NCBI RefSeq assembly: GCF_001399455.2
Contig: NZ_LLEI02000015.1
Coordinates: 55,708-119,707, forward strand
DNA from: Vibrio bivalvicida
GTDB lineage: Bacteria; Pseudomonadota; Gammaproteobacteria; Enterobacterales; Vibrionaceae
Reading direction: 5' to 3'
Length of the DNA: 64,000 nucleotides
Each line of letters begins with the position of its first letter. Position 1 is the stretch's first letter. The notes under the pieces are model-generated. The model saw nothing but the letters and a program-made list of their open reading frames with translations, searched no databases and was not told where the DNA came from. This document shows positions 54,914-63,744 of the stretch, one piece after another. The position numbers were made by a program, and so were the translations under genes.

Positions 54914-55960
54914 TTAAATATCGCTCGGATTGAGTACCACAATATCACCCGCCTTAAGTCCTTTGCGTACACGGAAATCTTCACCTAGTTGAACTAACCG
55001 TGTATGCACCTCTCCCCCTTGCACTACTTTGACATAGTCCAGTTGCCCTACTTGATAGATGGCCTCTAACGGAACACGCACCACTTGCTGGGTGCCTAGC
55101 TCGACGGACACTCGCGCAAAGTTACCCGGGTATACTCTTTTCTCGGTTTCAAAAGCCAATTTAATGAGATAGCTACGAGAGCCAGCATCTGCTGACGGTG
55201 TAATTTCACTCACAGTAGAATCTATGATGATGCCATTAGTAGGTAAATCTAATGCCAGTGTTTTACCCAGCTCGATATGAGGTAAGGCAGATTCTGCAAT
55301 ATTTGCCTCAACGACAAGGGATTGGGGGTTATACATAGATAACAAGGCGGAACCCGGCGTCGCAGTATCCCCTTGATACGCCATCTTCTGAGTAATGATG
55401 CCATCAAAAGGAGCAGTAATAACACTATAACCAAAAGTGGTTTCTGCCTCTGTAACGGCCGCTTTAGCTTGCATTAGCGCTGCTTGTGAGGTTTGCAGAT
55501 GATTCTCTGCTTGGTCATATTGAGATTGAGGCACAAGCTTTCTGTTTAGGAGTTCCTTAACGCGTTGATACTCTTTTCTCGCATTGTTTAACGTTGATTG
55601 GGCAGAGATAAGCGCTTGCTCAGTCTGTTCTACCTTAGCATCGAGATCACCGCTCTCTAGCCGTATCAGAATATCGCCCTGCTTTACTCGATCACCGACA
55701 TTTACGATCACTTCGGCGACGGTGGCGGTTAACCTTGAGGCAACCGTTGCTTTTTGTTCAGCAACCACACGCCCTGAAAACTCTCTTTTTATCGTTTCTT
55801 CACTTGCGACAAGCTTAGCTGTATCAAAGCTTGGAGCGCTCATCATACGGACTTGGCGCTCTACAGGCAGTTTTGGCGTAAACACTCCCGCCATATACAA
55901 AAACAGAACAGCTAAACCGCTAAATAGTAATCCACCAAGCAGCCATGTTTTCTTATTCAT
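54914..55960 (-). CDS. RND efflux periplasmic adaptor subunit
   Basis: This 348-residue membrane fusion protein has an N-terminal membrane anchor (WLLGGLLFSGLAVLFLYMAG). A lipoyl-like half lies around VASRLTATVAEVIVNVGDRV. A coiled hairpin follows (EQTEQALISAQSTLNNARKE), with the second lipoyl half and beta-barrel beyond (APFDGIITQKMAYQGDTATP). It couples the pump to an outer-membrane channel. Its start overlaps the end of the pump gene by eight bases, so the pump is encoded first on the minus strand. Confidence 0.92.
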   Translation of the reverse strand: MNKKTWLLGGLLFSGLAVLFLYMAGVFTPKLPVERQVRMMSAPSFDTAKLVASEETIKREFSGRVVAEQKATVASRLTATVAEVIVNVGDRVKQGDILIRLESGDLDAKVEQTEQALISAQSTLNNARKEYQRVKELLNRKLVPQSQYDQAENHLQTSQAALMQAKAAVTEAETTFGYSVITAPFDGIITQKMAYQGDTATPGSALLSMYNPQSLVVEANIAESALPHIELGKTLALDLPTNGIIIDSTVSEITPSADAGSRSYLIKLAFETEKRVYPGNFARVSVELGTQQVVRVPLEAIYQVGQLDYVKVVQGGEVHTRLVQLGEDFRVRKGLKAGDIVVLNPSDI

Positions 55961-58900
55961 TGTCGTCTCTCCTGCTTTCTCGGTGTTTTAATTCTTTGTT
56001 GTATATCGGCATTCCATGCCCTTCAACTCGCTCATACGCGAGGTTATAAACGACTGGAATGACAATCAAGGTAAAGATGGTTGAGGCTGCGATCCCGAAT
56101 ATGATCGCCCACGCTAAGCCATTAAAGATTGGGTCTAGGGTGATAATGACATTCCCCAAAAGCGTTGTTCCGGCAGTGAGTAGTATCGGCCTCATTCTTA
56201 CTGCACCAGACTGAATCAATGCCTTGTGTAGTGGCTCCCCATTGGCAAGAGATTGCTGTATAAACTCAATCAAAACCAGTGAGTTGCGCACCACAATGCC
56301 CGCGAGAGCAATCATACCAATCATGGCGGTCGCAGTGAACAGCGCAGGGTTTGGATAACCGTTAATCTCTTGACTCATACTGTTGAGCAGCCAAAAACCG
56401 GGCATGATGCCGATAACGGTTAAGGGAATTGCTAACATGATGATCCCGGCAACCGCAGGTAAGCTTGTTTGAACCAGCATAACGATAAACACACCAAATA
56501 GTGCCGCGCCATAGGCAATACCTAAGTCTCGAAACACATCGATGGTAATTTTCCATTCGCCTTCACCGCTCCAGACGACATTAATGTCTTCGTTAACCTG
56601 CCAAGGTTTACCAGAACCGTTGTTTAAGTAAGTACGTTCATTCCATTCAACCCAGTTTTTTTCAATCGGTCTATTTTGGTCAGCTATGACATCGGCAATG
56701 ATTTCTCCGGGTACTCGGCCCGCTGTTTCTGCGTACACATAAACAACAGGTTTTAGGTTCTTATGATAAATCGGCGTATGTACAATGCGTTTTTCAAACC
56801 GCCCTATTTCACCTAACTGTACTAATGGTTGCGGCGCGTCAACCAGCGAGCCATTTTCGAGGGTCTTCACTACCCCTGCCTGCCCCCTTACATAAAGGCG
56901 CAATAGGCTATCAAGCTCATCCCTTTGGTCACGAGGTAAGCGAATTTCTACTGCTAGTGGGTTAACCTCTCTATTGGAACCCAACTGACCGATGACATAG
57001 CCGTTATTTGCCGCTGCTATGGTCTCGTTAACTTCTTGTATCGACACCCCAGACAAGGCGGCTTTTTCTTGGTCGACGATAAATTGCCAAGCTTCTAATT
57101 GTTGATCAACGCTGGTATCAACTTCCGTGACAAAATGCTCTATAGATAGCCGCTCGGCAACACGTTGTGCTTGACCCATTAACTCTTGGTAAGAGGTATG
57201 CTCCTCACCATAGACTTCTGCGGTAATTGTTGCGATAACCGGAGGCCCGGGGGGAACTTCGACAAGTTGAATTGATGCATCAAAACGAGTGGCAATGTGT
57301 TCTAAATCACTGCGAAGTCGCGTCACTATCTCATGTGACTGCATTGCACGTTGATCTTTTTCTGCCAAAACAATACGTAACTCGCCCTGATGCGGTTGGT
57401 TACGCATAAAGTAATGCCTCACCATACCGTTGAAGTCCATTGGTGAAGCAATACCCGCAAAGCCAGATACCGACTCTACTTCAGGTACAGTCACTAGATA
57501 GTCAGAGAAAACACGTAGCGTATTAGAGGTATCAACAAAGCTTGAAGATTCAGGCATGTTTAACACCAACTGAAATTCGTTTTTGTTGTCGTAGGGTAAA
57601 AGCTTCAGTGGTACAAGTCGCATTGCCGGTAACAGTACCGCAGCAATAAACAAACAAGCGACAAAGGTAAGAAATAGCCACGCTTTTTTACGACTTTTAA
57701 GCAGCGGTGTCAGTAACCGCGCATAACCCTGATAGAGCGTTGATGACTCGAAGTCATACTGACCTGACGAAGCTGCTCCTTTGAGGATCTTTTTAGCAAG
57801 CCAAGGCGTGATAAAAAACGCCACTAACGTACTCACCACAACGCTCACAGGTACATTAAAAGCCAATGGTGCCATATAAGGCCCCATCATCCCTGTAATG
57901 AAGAACATTGGCGTAAATACAATTACGATAGCAACCGTCGACATTATCAGCGCACTACGTATTTCTCCCATCGCAAGTACAATTGCCTTTGAGCGAGGTA
58001 GATTTTTGCGTTTCAAATACCGCTCGATATTGTCGATGCTGGCAATTGGGTCATCCACAATCAAACCCAAAGCAAGAATTAGCGCAAACAAGGTGACTCG
58101 ATTGATCGTGTAGCCAAACAGTAAATCTAGTCCTAATGCCGCGCTGTAACTCAACGGAATCGCAATCCCGACAACCAGCGCACTGCGCCAATTTAAAAAT
58201 AGGCCGACAAACACAACAACCGTCAGGACTGAAATGGCTAAACTCGAGACGAGATTGGAAACTTTGTCATCTGCGGTTTTACCATAGTCTCGAATGATGT
58301 CGACTTTGACAGAAGGCGGAAACTGATTTTGTTGCAACGCATAAAGCTTCTCAACAGTTTGACTCGCTACATCTACCGCATTCGAACCTTTTTGCTTAGC
58401 CACTGAAATGAATACGGCCGGATGTTCAACTTGCTGTTTTGCATCGATGTACCAAGTGTCATTGGAAGGCTCCGCTGCGCGCTCAATTACCTTCGCGACA
58501 TCGCGAAAAAACACCGGTTTGTTATTGACGACGGCTACAACCAGATCACCGACCTCCTGAGCATTGGTAAGTAGTCGGCCTGACTCTATTAGATACCGAT
58601 TGCCGTCAATCTGAATTGAACCCGCTTGCTGTTTATTGTGGCTAACGTCAAAAGCAAAGTTTAAATCCCTTAAGGTGATTCCGAAGCTTTCCATCGCGAC
58701 TGAATCTAATTCGACACTAATGAGCTTAGATTCCCCACCGACCACTTGAACGCCATTTGTTGACGGTATTGATTTAATGCCCAGTGTCGCCTGGTCTGCG
58801 ATGCGCTTGAGATCGTGCCTATTTACCTGATTAGGGTCAGTTGAATACAGTGCAGCGACTACGATAGGCACATCATCTATTTCGACTGGCTTTACCAGCC

Positions 58901-59294
58901 AGCGAGTGACGGAAGGAGGAATATGATCCTGATTGGAATAAAGTTTGTTGTACAGCTTAACAAGCGCATCTTCACGCGGTTCGCCGACAAAGAAACGCAC
59001 AATAACCTGAGCGGCTCCATCTGATGAAGAGGAGTAAACATACTCCACGCCATCTATTTGACTTAGCAATTTTTCAAGTGGTTCGGTAACTTGCCTTTCT
59101 ACTTGTTGTGAACTGAGCCCTGGAGCTTCAATCAACACATCCGCCATTGGCACAACAATTTGAGGATCTTCTTCTTTAGGCGTCAGCCACAAAGACACCG
59201 CACCGACGGCCAACAGAAAAACAATGATAATGGGCGGAAAGAAGCTGTTCATAATTGAATGAACGACACCATCCTTGGTCGAACTTCTATTCAT
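55953..59294 (-). CDS. RND efflux permease subunit (AcrB-like)
   Basis: This 1113-residue inner-membrane pump has twelve membrane helices and two large periplasmic loops. The proton-relay aspartates lie in ALGLIVDDPIASIDNIERY. The lysine of AcrB TM10 (K940 in AKNAILIVEF) is an arginine here, in VRNSLVLIEF. It begins with NSFFPPIIIVFLLAVGAVSL. Substrates cannot be told from sequence; no outer-membrane TolC gene is in the operon. Transcribed together with the adaptor gene. Confidence 0.92.
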   Translation of the reverse strand: MNRSSTKDGVVHSIMNSFFPPIIIVFLLAVGAVSLWLTPKEEDPQIVVPMADVLIEAPGLSSQQVERQVTEPLEKLLSQIDGVEYVYSSSSDGAAQVIVRFFVGEPREDALVKLYNKLYSNQDHIPPSVTRWLVKPVEIDDVPIVVAALYSTDPNQVNRHDLKRIADQATLGIKSIPSTNGVQVVGGESKLISVELDSVAMESFGITLRDLNFAFDVSHNKQQAGSIQIDGNRYLIESGRLLTNAQEVGDLVVAVVNNKPVFFRDVAKVIERAAEPSNDTWYIDAKQQVEHPAVFISVAKQKGSNAVDVASQTVEKLYALQQNQFPPSVKVDIIRDYGKTADDKVSNLVSSLAISVLTVVVFVGLFLNWRSALVVGIAIPLSYSAALGLDLLFGYTINRVTLFALILALGLIVDDPIASIDNIERYLKRKNLPRSKAIVLAMGEIRSALIMSTVAIVIVFTPMFFITGMMGPYMAPLAFNVPVSVVVSTLVAFFITPWLAKKILKGAASSGQYDFESSTLYQGYARLLTPLLKSRKKAWLFLTFVACLFIAAVLLPAMRLVPLKLLPYDNKNEFQLVLNMPESSSFVDTSNTLRVFSDYLVTVPEVESVSGFAGIASPMDFNGMVRHYFMRNQPHQGELRIVLAEKDQRAMQSHEIVTRLRSDLEHIATRFDASIQLVEVPPGPPVIATITAEVYGEEHTSYQELMGQAQRVAERLSIEHFVTEVDTSVDQQLEAWQFIVDQEKAALSGVSIQEVNETIAAANNGYVIGQLGSNREVNPLAVEIRLPRDQRDELDSLLRLYVRGQAGVVKTLENGSLVDAPQPLVQLGEIGRFEKRIVHTPIYHKNLKPVVYVYAETAGRVPGEIIADVIADQNRPIEKNWVEWNERTYLNNGSGKPWQVNEDINVVWSGEGEWKITIDVFRDLGIAYGAALFGVFIVMLVQTSLPAVAGIIMLAIPLTVIGIMPGFWLLNSMSQEINGYPNPALFTATAMIGMIALAGIVVRNSLVLIEFIQQSLANGEPLHKALIQSGAVRMRPILLTAGTTLLGNVIITLDPIFNGLAWAIIFGIAASTIFTLIVIPVVYNLAYERVEGHGMPIYNKELKHRESRRDDNE

Positions 59295-59311
59295 TCTGTT
59301 CTCCTAACGCT

Positions 59312-59770
59312 CTAATTCGCTTTGACCGGCGAGGTAAACTTTTTAGTTGATAAGCTTAACGCACTAATAAATAACGAACCTGCTAGCATCGAACTGAAAA
59401 ATAACAAAATATCACTATTACCAAGTGCCAAACTTGCCACCGCAGGCCCTGGGCATATACCGGCTAGCCCCCAACCTAATCCAAACACGGCTGCGCCAAT
59501 TACCAGTTTGGCATCAACTTTATTTTGGGTAGGGGTTGACATAAACGAGCCATCCATCGCCGTTGATTTTTTCTTGATGTACATCCAGTGAAATGGCATA
59601 AACACCATCAAGGCTCCACCCATTACAAATGACAAACTCGGGTCCCATTCACCCATTACATCAAGAAAACCAATCACTTTTTGCGGCTCGATCATTCCTG
59701 ATATTGTCATTCCTACACCAAACAATAGTCCGCTGACTAACGGAGCTAAGCGTAAAATAGTAGATCTCAT
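59312..59770 (-). CDS. YeeE/YedE-type sulfur transporter half (DUF6691-like)
   Basis: This 152-residue membrane protein of four or five helices has the cysteine motif GICPGPAVASLA and the YedE-type start GLLFGVGMTISGMIEPQKVI. It pairs with the preceding gene (7-base gap) to form a complete two-half transporter. Homologues carry thiosulfate or other reduced sulfur. The genes next to it handle persulfide. Confidence 0.88.
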   Translation of the reverse strand: MRSTILRLAPLVSGLLFGVGMTISGMIEPQKVIGFLDVMGEWDPSLSFVMGGALMVFMPFHWMYIKKKSTAMDGSFMSTPTQNKVDAKLVIGAAVFGLGWGLAGICPGPAVASLALGNSDILLFFSSMLAGSLFISALSLSTKKFTSPVKAN

Positions 59771-59777
59771 CTGTAAC

Positions 59778-60194
59778 TTACCTAAATATGTGAAGTCGAA
59801 CGTAAACCGTGACTGCGGCTATGCACATGAAAATAGAAGTTGCGACTATTGAACGTTTCGATAATCGGCCTATGCCAACTATCCCGTGGCCACTTGTACA
59901 GCCATTGGCGAGGCGAGTCCCTGCTCCAACGAGCAAACCCGCTAGTACAATCCCCATCATTGGCGTACTACTTGTGTCGGGCGCATCTATCCCTGTCAGT
60001 AACAAAGTGAGCAACCCGCCAGAAATAAGGCCAATAGCGAAGAGCAATCTCCATGAATAATCACCCTCTTTTGGGCTGACTAAACCATTAATTACACCGC
60101 TAATCCCAGCGACTTTTCCGTTTATCAGCAGAAGTAATACGGCTGAAATACCGAGCAACGCCCCCCCAAACAAGGAATCCCAAGGAATATTCAT
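59778..60194 (-). CDS. YeeE/YedE-family sulfur transporter half
   Basis: This 138-residue membrane protein has the signature cysteine motif [16 protein letters not shown], which in YeeE conducts thiosulfate by hydrogen bonding. Other hydrophobic helices surround it. It is the first half of the pair with the next gene. Similar two-gene transporters (PmpAB-type) sit beside BigR-like regulators. Confidence 0.9.
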   Translation of the reverse strand: MNIPWDSLFGGALLGISAVLLLLINGKVAGISGVINGLVSPKEGDYSWRLLFAIGLISGGLLTLLLTGIDAPDTSSTPMMGIVLAGLLVGAGTRLANGCTSGHGIVGIGRLSKRSIVATSIFMCIAAVTVYVRLHIFR

Positions 60195-60216
60195 TTATTC
60201 AATCACCTTACAACTA

Positions 60217-60525
60217 TTATCCGCAAAATACGGTATGCAACGTTTGAATCAAGGTCTCGACTCGTGGGTCAGACAATGAGTAGAAAACCTGCTGAGATTC
60301 TTTACGCGCTTTGATTAATTTGTGTTTTCTCAACACAGTTAGGTGCTGAGAAAACGCAGACTGACTAAGAGAAGAGCTCGACTGAAGCTCCCCGACTCCC
60401 ACCTCTCCCTGAGTCAGTTGGCACAACACCATCAATCTTTCTGGATGAGCCATCACTTTGAGTAATTCGGAGGCTTCTACCGCATTGTTCTGCATCTCTT
60501 TTAAATCAGAAAACTCAACGTTCAT
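60217..60525 (-). CDS. ArsR-family persulfide-responsive repressor (BigR/SqrR type)
   Basis: This 102-residue winged-helix protein of the ArsR family has SELLKVMAHPERLMVLCQLT with Cys35, a recognition helix at SLSQSAFSQHLTVLRKHKLI and a second cysteine at Cys101 (HTVFCG). BigR and SqrR use exactly such a pair to form a tetrasulfide bridge with persulfide and release DNA. ATG at 60525 has GGAG eight bases upstream. It lies upstream of the YedE pair and divergent from the reductase genes. Confidence 0.88.
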   Translation of the reverse strand: MNVEFSDLKEMQNNAVEASELLKVMAHPERLMVLCQLTQGEVGVGELQSSSSLSQSAFSQHLTVLRKHKLIKARKESQQVFYSLSDPRVETLIQTLHTVFCG

Positions 60526-60581
60526 ACAATTACTCCAAGTACCCAAACTATATTAGATGATACTTATAAATGTATTTTAGT

Positions 60582-60637
60582 CAATGCTAATTTAGCCTTT
60601 TAATATTTAGACAAATTAACATTAGACAATGCTAATT
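60582..60637. promoter_or_regulatory. Candidate operators of the persulfide regulon
   Basis: CAATGCTAATT occurs twice (60582-60592 and 60627-60637), 45 bases apart. The second copy is part of the inverted repeat ATTAG-ACAATG-CTAAT (60621-60636). Their position between the repressor gene and the divergent DUF2892/reductase genes suggests a shared operator controlling both sides. Confidence 0.5.
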
Positions 60638-60689
60638 AATGACTCTATAGTAAATCCCAACAATGCATGAATGAAACGGATACTTTGTT

Positions 60690-60875
60690 ATGACACTAGA
60701 AGATGCTATTCGAGTCCTTGCCGGTGGAATGGTCATTTTATCAGTCGGCCTGACAATGACAGTCAGTTCAAACTTTGTTTGGTTGACGCTTTTCGTCGGA
60801 GCAAATTTGATTCAGAGTGCGTTCACAGGATTCTGCCCTGCGGTTGTTGTACTAAAGAAGCTTGGGTTTAAGTAA
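60690..60875 (+). CDS. DUF2892 family small membrane protein
   Basis: This 61-residue protein has two hydrophobic helices (VLAGGMVILSVGLTMTVSS and VWLTLFVGANLIQSAFTGFC) and the family's end FCPAVVVLKKLGFK. DUF2892 proteins commonly accompany rhodanese or sulfur-oxidation genes and may hold the reductase near the membrane. The ribosome-binding site is weak. Eleven bases separate it from the reductase gene. Confidence 0.9.
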   Translation: MTLEDAIRVLAGGMVILSVGLTMTVSSNFVWLTLFVGANLIQSAFTGFCPAVVVLKKLGFK

Positions 60876-60886
60876 CAGAGGTTGAT

Positions 60887-62590
60887 ATGACTAAGATTTT
60901 AATTGTTGGTGGTGTAGCTGGTGGCGCTTCCGCTGCTGCTCGTGCACGCCGTTTAAGTGAAGATGCCAAAATTATCATGTTTGAACGAGGTCCATTCGTT
61001 TCGTTCGCAAATTGTGGTCTTCCTTACCATATTGGGGGGGACATCCAAGAGCGAAGCAAATTACTTCTACAAACTCCTGAAAGCTTCTTAGCGCGCTTTA
61101 ATGTCGACGTCCGTGTGATGAATGAAGTGGTCTCTATTGAGCGCAGCAGTAAAACGGTTACAGTACGAAATCTAATCGATAACAGCGAGTATACCGAAAG
61201 CTACGACTTTTTATTGCTTAGCCCGGGCGCTGGCCCTTTAGTTCCGCCAATTCCGGGTATCGATAACCCACTCACTCATTCGCTGCGCAACATTCCCGAT
61301 ATGGATCGCATCATTCATACCATCCAAATCAACAAGCCTGAACATGCAACCGTTGTTGGTGGAGGCTTTATTGGCCTTGAAATGATGGAAGCTTTCCATC
61401 AGTTGGGGATCAAAACCACCTTAATCGAAATGTCAGATCAAGTGATGACGCCTGTCGATCGCGAAATGGCAGGCTTTGCCCATGCTGAAATTAAGCAAAA
61501 AGGCATCGACTTGAAACTAGGGGTTGCCCTTGAAGCGGTTGAGTACGTTGCGAACGAACATATCGCCTCACTTGAGTCAGGGGAAGATTCGGCACATCAG
61601 CACATCGAAGGCGAGCTAAACCTTACACTAAACAATGGTGAAACCTTAACCACAGATATTTTGATCATGGCAATTGGTGTACGCCCAGAAACCAAGCTAG
61701 CTCAAGAAGCAGGACTTCAAATTGGTGAGCTAGGTGGTATCTACACCAATGAAATGATGCAAACTAGCGATCCAAGTATTTACGCGGTTGGTGACGCCGT
61801 CGAAGAAAAAGACTTTGTCACTGGCTCACAAACGCTCGTACCGCTTGCAGGCCCAGCTAACCGCCAAGGTCGTATGGTCGCAGACAATATGCTAGGACGC
61901 CAAGAAACCTATCAAGGTACACAAGGCACTGCTATCTGTAAGATCTTTGATCTCGCAGTGGCATCTACGGGTAAAAACGAAAAGCAACTTAAGCGTGAAG
62001 GCATTGACTACGAAAAAGTCTACGTTCACACAGCAAGCCATGCGAGCTACTACCCTGGAGCAGAAATTGTCTCATTCAAAATACTGTTCGACCCACATAA
62101 TGGCAAAATCTTTGGTGCGCAAGCGGTGGGGAAAGATGGCGTTGATAAACGTATTGATGTCATGGCGGTTGCACAGCGTGCTGGTATGACGGTTGAGCAG
62201 CTTCAACACCTTGAACTGACTTATGCGCCACCTTACGGCAGTGCCAAAGATGTTATTAACCAAGCAGCATTTGTCGCCACAAACATTATCCTAGGTGACT
62301 CGACCCCGATACATTATGACCAAATAGATTCGCTTAGCGATAACCAAGTGTTACTTGATGTTCGCAATCCCGCAGAACTAGAAAATGTCGGATTTATCGA
62401 AGGAGCAATTAACATTCCTGTCGATCAACTACGCCAACGTATCGCTGAGTTGCCGAAAGATAAAGAAATCGTCATTTATTGCCAAGTTGGGTTACGCGGT
62501 AACGTTGCTTACCGTCAATTGGTGAATAATGGGTACAAAGCGCGTAATCTCATTGGCGGTTACCGCACCTACAAATTTGCTCAAGCCTAG
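60887..62590 (+). CDS. NADH-dependent persulfide reductase (CoADR-rhodanese fusion)
   Basis: This 567-residue flavoprotein has an FAD motif (LIVGGVAGGASAAARARRLS), the single active-site Cys43 in SFANCGLPYH of coenzyme A-disulfide reductases, an NAD-binding motif (ATVVGGGFIGLEMMEAF) and IYAVGDAVEEKD. A C-terminal rhodanese domain carries catalytic Cys532 in IVIYCQVGLRGNVAYR. The Shewanella homologue Npsr reduces CoA persulfides to hydrogen sulfide. Together with the sensor and the YedE pair it forms a module for taking up or clearing reactive sulfur. Confidence 0.93.
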   Translation: MTKILIVGGVAGGASAAARARRLSEDAKIIMFERGPFVSFANCGLPYHIGGDIQERSKLLLQTPESFLARFNVDVRVMNEVVSIERSSKTVTVRNLIDNSEYTESYDFLLLSPGAGPLVPPIPGIDNPLTHSLRNIPDMDRIIHTIQINKPEHATVVGGGFIGLEMMEAFHQLGIKTTLIEMSDQVMTPVDREMAGFAHAEIKQKGIDLKLGVALEAVEYVANEHIASLESGEDSAHQHIEGELNLTLNNGETLTTDILIMAIGVRPETKLAQEAGLQIGELGGIYTNEMMQTSDPSIYAVGDAVEEKDFVTGSQTLVPLAGPANRQGRMVADNMLGRQETYQGTQGTAICKIFDLAVASTGKNEKQLKREGIDYEKVYVHTASHASYYPGAEIVSFKILFDPHNGKIFGAQAVGKDGVDKRIDVMAVAQRAGMTVEQLQHLELTYAPPYGSAKDVINQAAFVATNIILGDSTPIHYDQIDSLSDNQVLLDVRNPAELENVGFIEGAINIPVDQLRQRIAELPKDKEIVIYCQVGLRGNVAYRQLVNNGYKARNLIGGYRTYKFAQA

Positions 62591-62624
62591 CCATAACTTG
62601 CAGACATCTAATTAAATCAAATTT

Positions 62625-62650
62625 GGGGAGCTTCGCTCCCCTTTTGTTTT
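62625..62650 (+). terminator. Terminator of the persulfide reductase operon
   Basis: GGGGAGC-TTC-GCTCCCC forms a compact 7-bp GC stem, followed by TTTTGTTTTT. Confidence 0.85.
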
Positions 62651-62697
62651 TGCTGCAGGCGAGATCACTACTACCTTGGTCTAGTCGTGAACTTAAA

Positions 62698-62711
62698 TTG
62701 ATCCAGATCAT
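62698..62711 (+). promoter_or_regulatory. FNR-like site before the Cys/His-rich protein
   Basis: TTGAT-CCAG-ATCAT matches 9 of 10 FNR positions. If TATGTT at 62734-62739 is the -10, transcription starts near 62746 and the site is centred at about -41.5, the classic FNR activating position. TATTAT at 62739-62744 is an alternative -10. Confidence 0.6.
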
Positions 62712-62777
62712 TTTACCCTAGTCTTAGTAAGGTTATGTTATTATTGTGTTAACAGGGAATTAACAAGGAAGTATCAA

Positions 62778-62960
62778 ATGGAATTAAAAAAAGACCCTCG
62801 CTGCTATACTGACGTTTGCATTAACGGCAAATGGTTTCATCACGACCACTGCACGACAAATGCTTACATGCTCAAAGGTGGCGCTTCATGTTCGGTTGAA
62901 TTAGAAAGAATGCCTGAAACTGAAAACGAATTAATCGAACTTATTTCTGCACAATTCTAA
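62778..62960 (+). CDS. Small Cys/His-rich protein of unknown function
   Basis: This 60-residue soluble protein has a strong ribosome-binding site (AAGGAAG). It has Cys9, Cys14, Cys25 and Cys38 and a His cluster at 21, 22 and 24 (FHHDHC). No CXXC motif is present. These residues could bind zinc or iron or be redox-active. I do not recognise the family. It is a lone gene behind an FNR-like site, so it is probably made in anaerobic growth. Confidence 0.7.
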   Translation: MELKKDPRCYTDVCINGKWFHHDHCTTNAYMLKGGASCSVELERMPETENELIELISAQF

Positions 62961-63018
62961 CTCAATAAATTACGTGTTGTTTCGCATACAATTATCTCTC
63001 AAAAAGTTTTAGTCAGCT

Positions 63019-63048
63019 AAAAAGAAGCCACCCTTGAAAAGTGGCTTC
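63019..63048 (-). terminator. Terminator of the YbaK-type gene
   Basis: On the minus strand GAAGCCAC and GTGGCTTC form an 8-bp stem with a 9-base loop, followed by a T run. Confidence 0.8.
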
Positions 63049-63081
63049 GTCACAGCTTAACCAAGACAAAAAGAATAACTT

Positions 63082-63561
63082 CTAATGAAAGATCTCACTG
63101 CTAAAACGCATCATTCTACTTCCACCCATTAATCTTTGGAAAGACTCTTGATCAAGCTTAATTAAGGTTTCGTGGTCTCCTGCCTCAAGGTAGACGTAGT
63201 TTTGCCTCGTTAACACTTCATCGAACGTCATCGACATATGATATGCGCTCCCAACCGGAGGCACCGCACCGTTTTCGCAGTCTTCAAACATCTCGTAAAG
63301 TTGCTTCTCTTTAACAAGATGAAAACTCGCGTTCAGCTCCTCATTAAGCCTTGAAAGGCTAATCTTATTTTTGGCAGGCAACACCGCCATCATATGATGA
63401 CCATCATGATCCTCTAACACAATGCCCTTAGCTAAAGAAACTAGAGGAATTCCGGCCGCCACACCACTTTGCAGTGAACTTTGGCTATGGCTATGCCGAA
63501 CAGTTCCAAACGGGATGTTATGTTCACTTAAATAGCGATCCAATCGGTTTGCAATACTCAT
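63082..63561 (-). CDS. YbaK/prolyl-tRNA deacylase-domain protein
   Basis: This 159-residue single-domain protein of the YbaK/ProX superfamily has TVRHSHSQSS, SLAKGIVLEDHDGHHMMAVL, LPAKNKISLSRLNEEL and GAVPPVGSAYHM (the conserved GxxPP loop). Such proteins hydrolyse mischarged aminoacyl-tRNA; the exact substrate is not clear. The ATG at 63561 has GGAGG six bases upstream; an in-frame extension of 20 codons lacks one. Confidence 0.9.
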   Translation of the reverse strand: MSIANRLDRYLSEHNIPFGTVRHSHSQSSLQSGVAAGIPLVSLAKGIVLEDHDGHHMMAVLPAKNKISLSRLNEELNASFHLVKEKQLYEMFEDCENGAVPPVGSAYHMSMTFDEVLTRQNYVYLEAGDHETLIKLDQESFQRLMGGSRMMRFSSEIFH

Positions 63562-63744
63562 CTTTGCCTCCGTAAAGTAATACCCCATCTGAGTATAGAC
63601 CTCCAAACATCTGCTCTCCATGTGGCTTTCTTGTTCGAAGGATGCATCTCCTAATTAATCTGAAGCAAGGTGTTTTACCCTTTGGCAAAGGAAATAACTG
63701 ATCCCATAAGCATTTTCTGGAAACAAAGTCCTATTATTTAAAAT

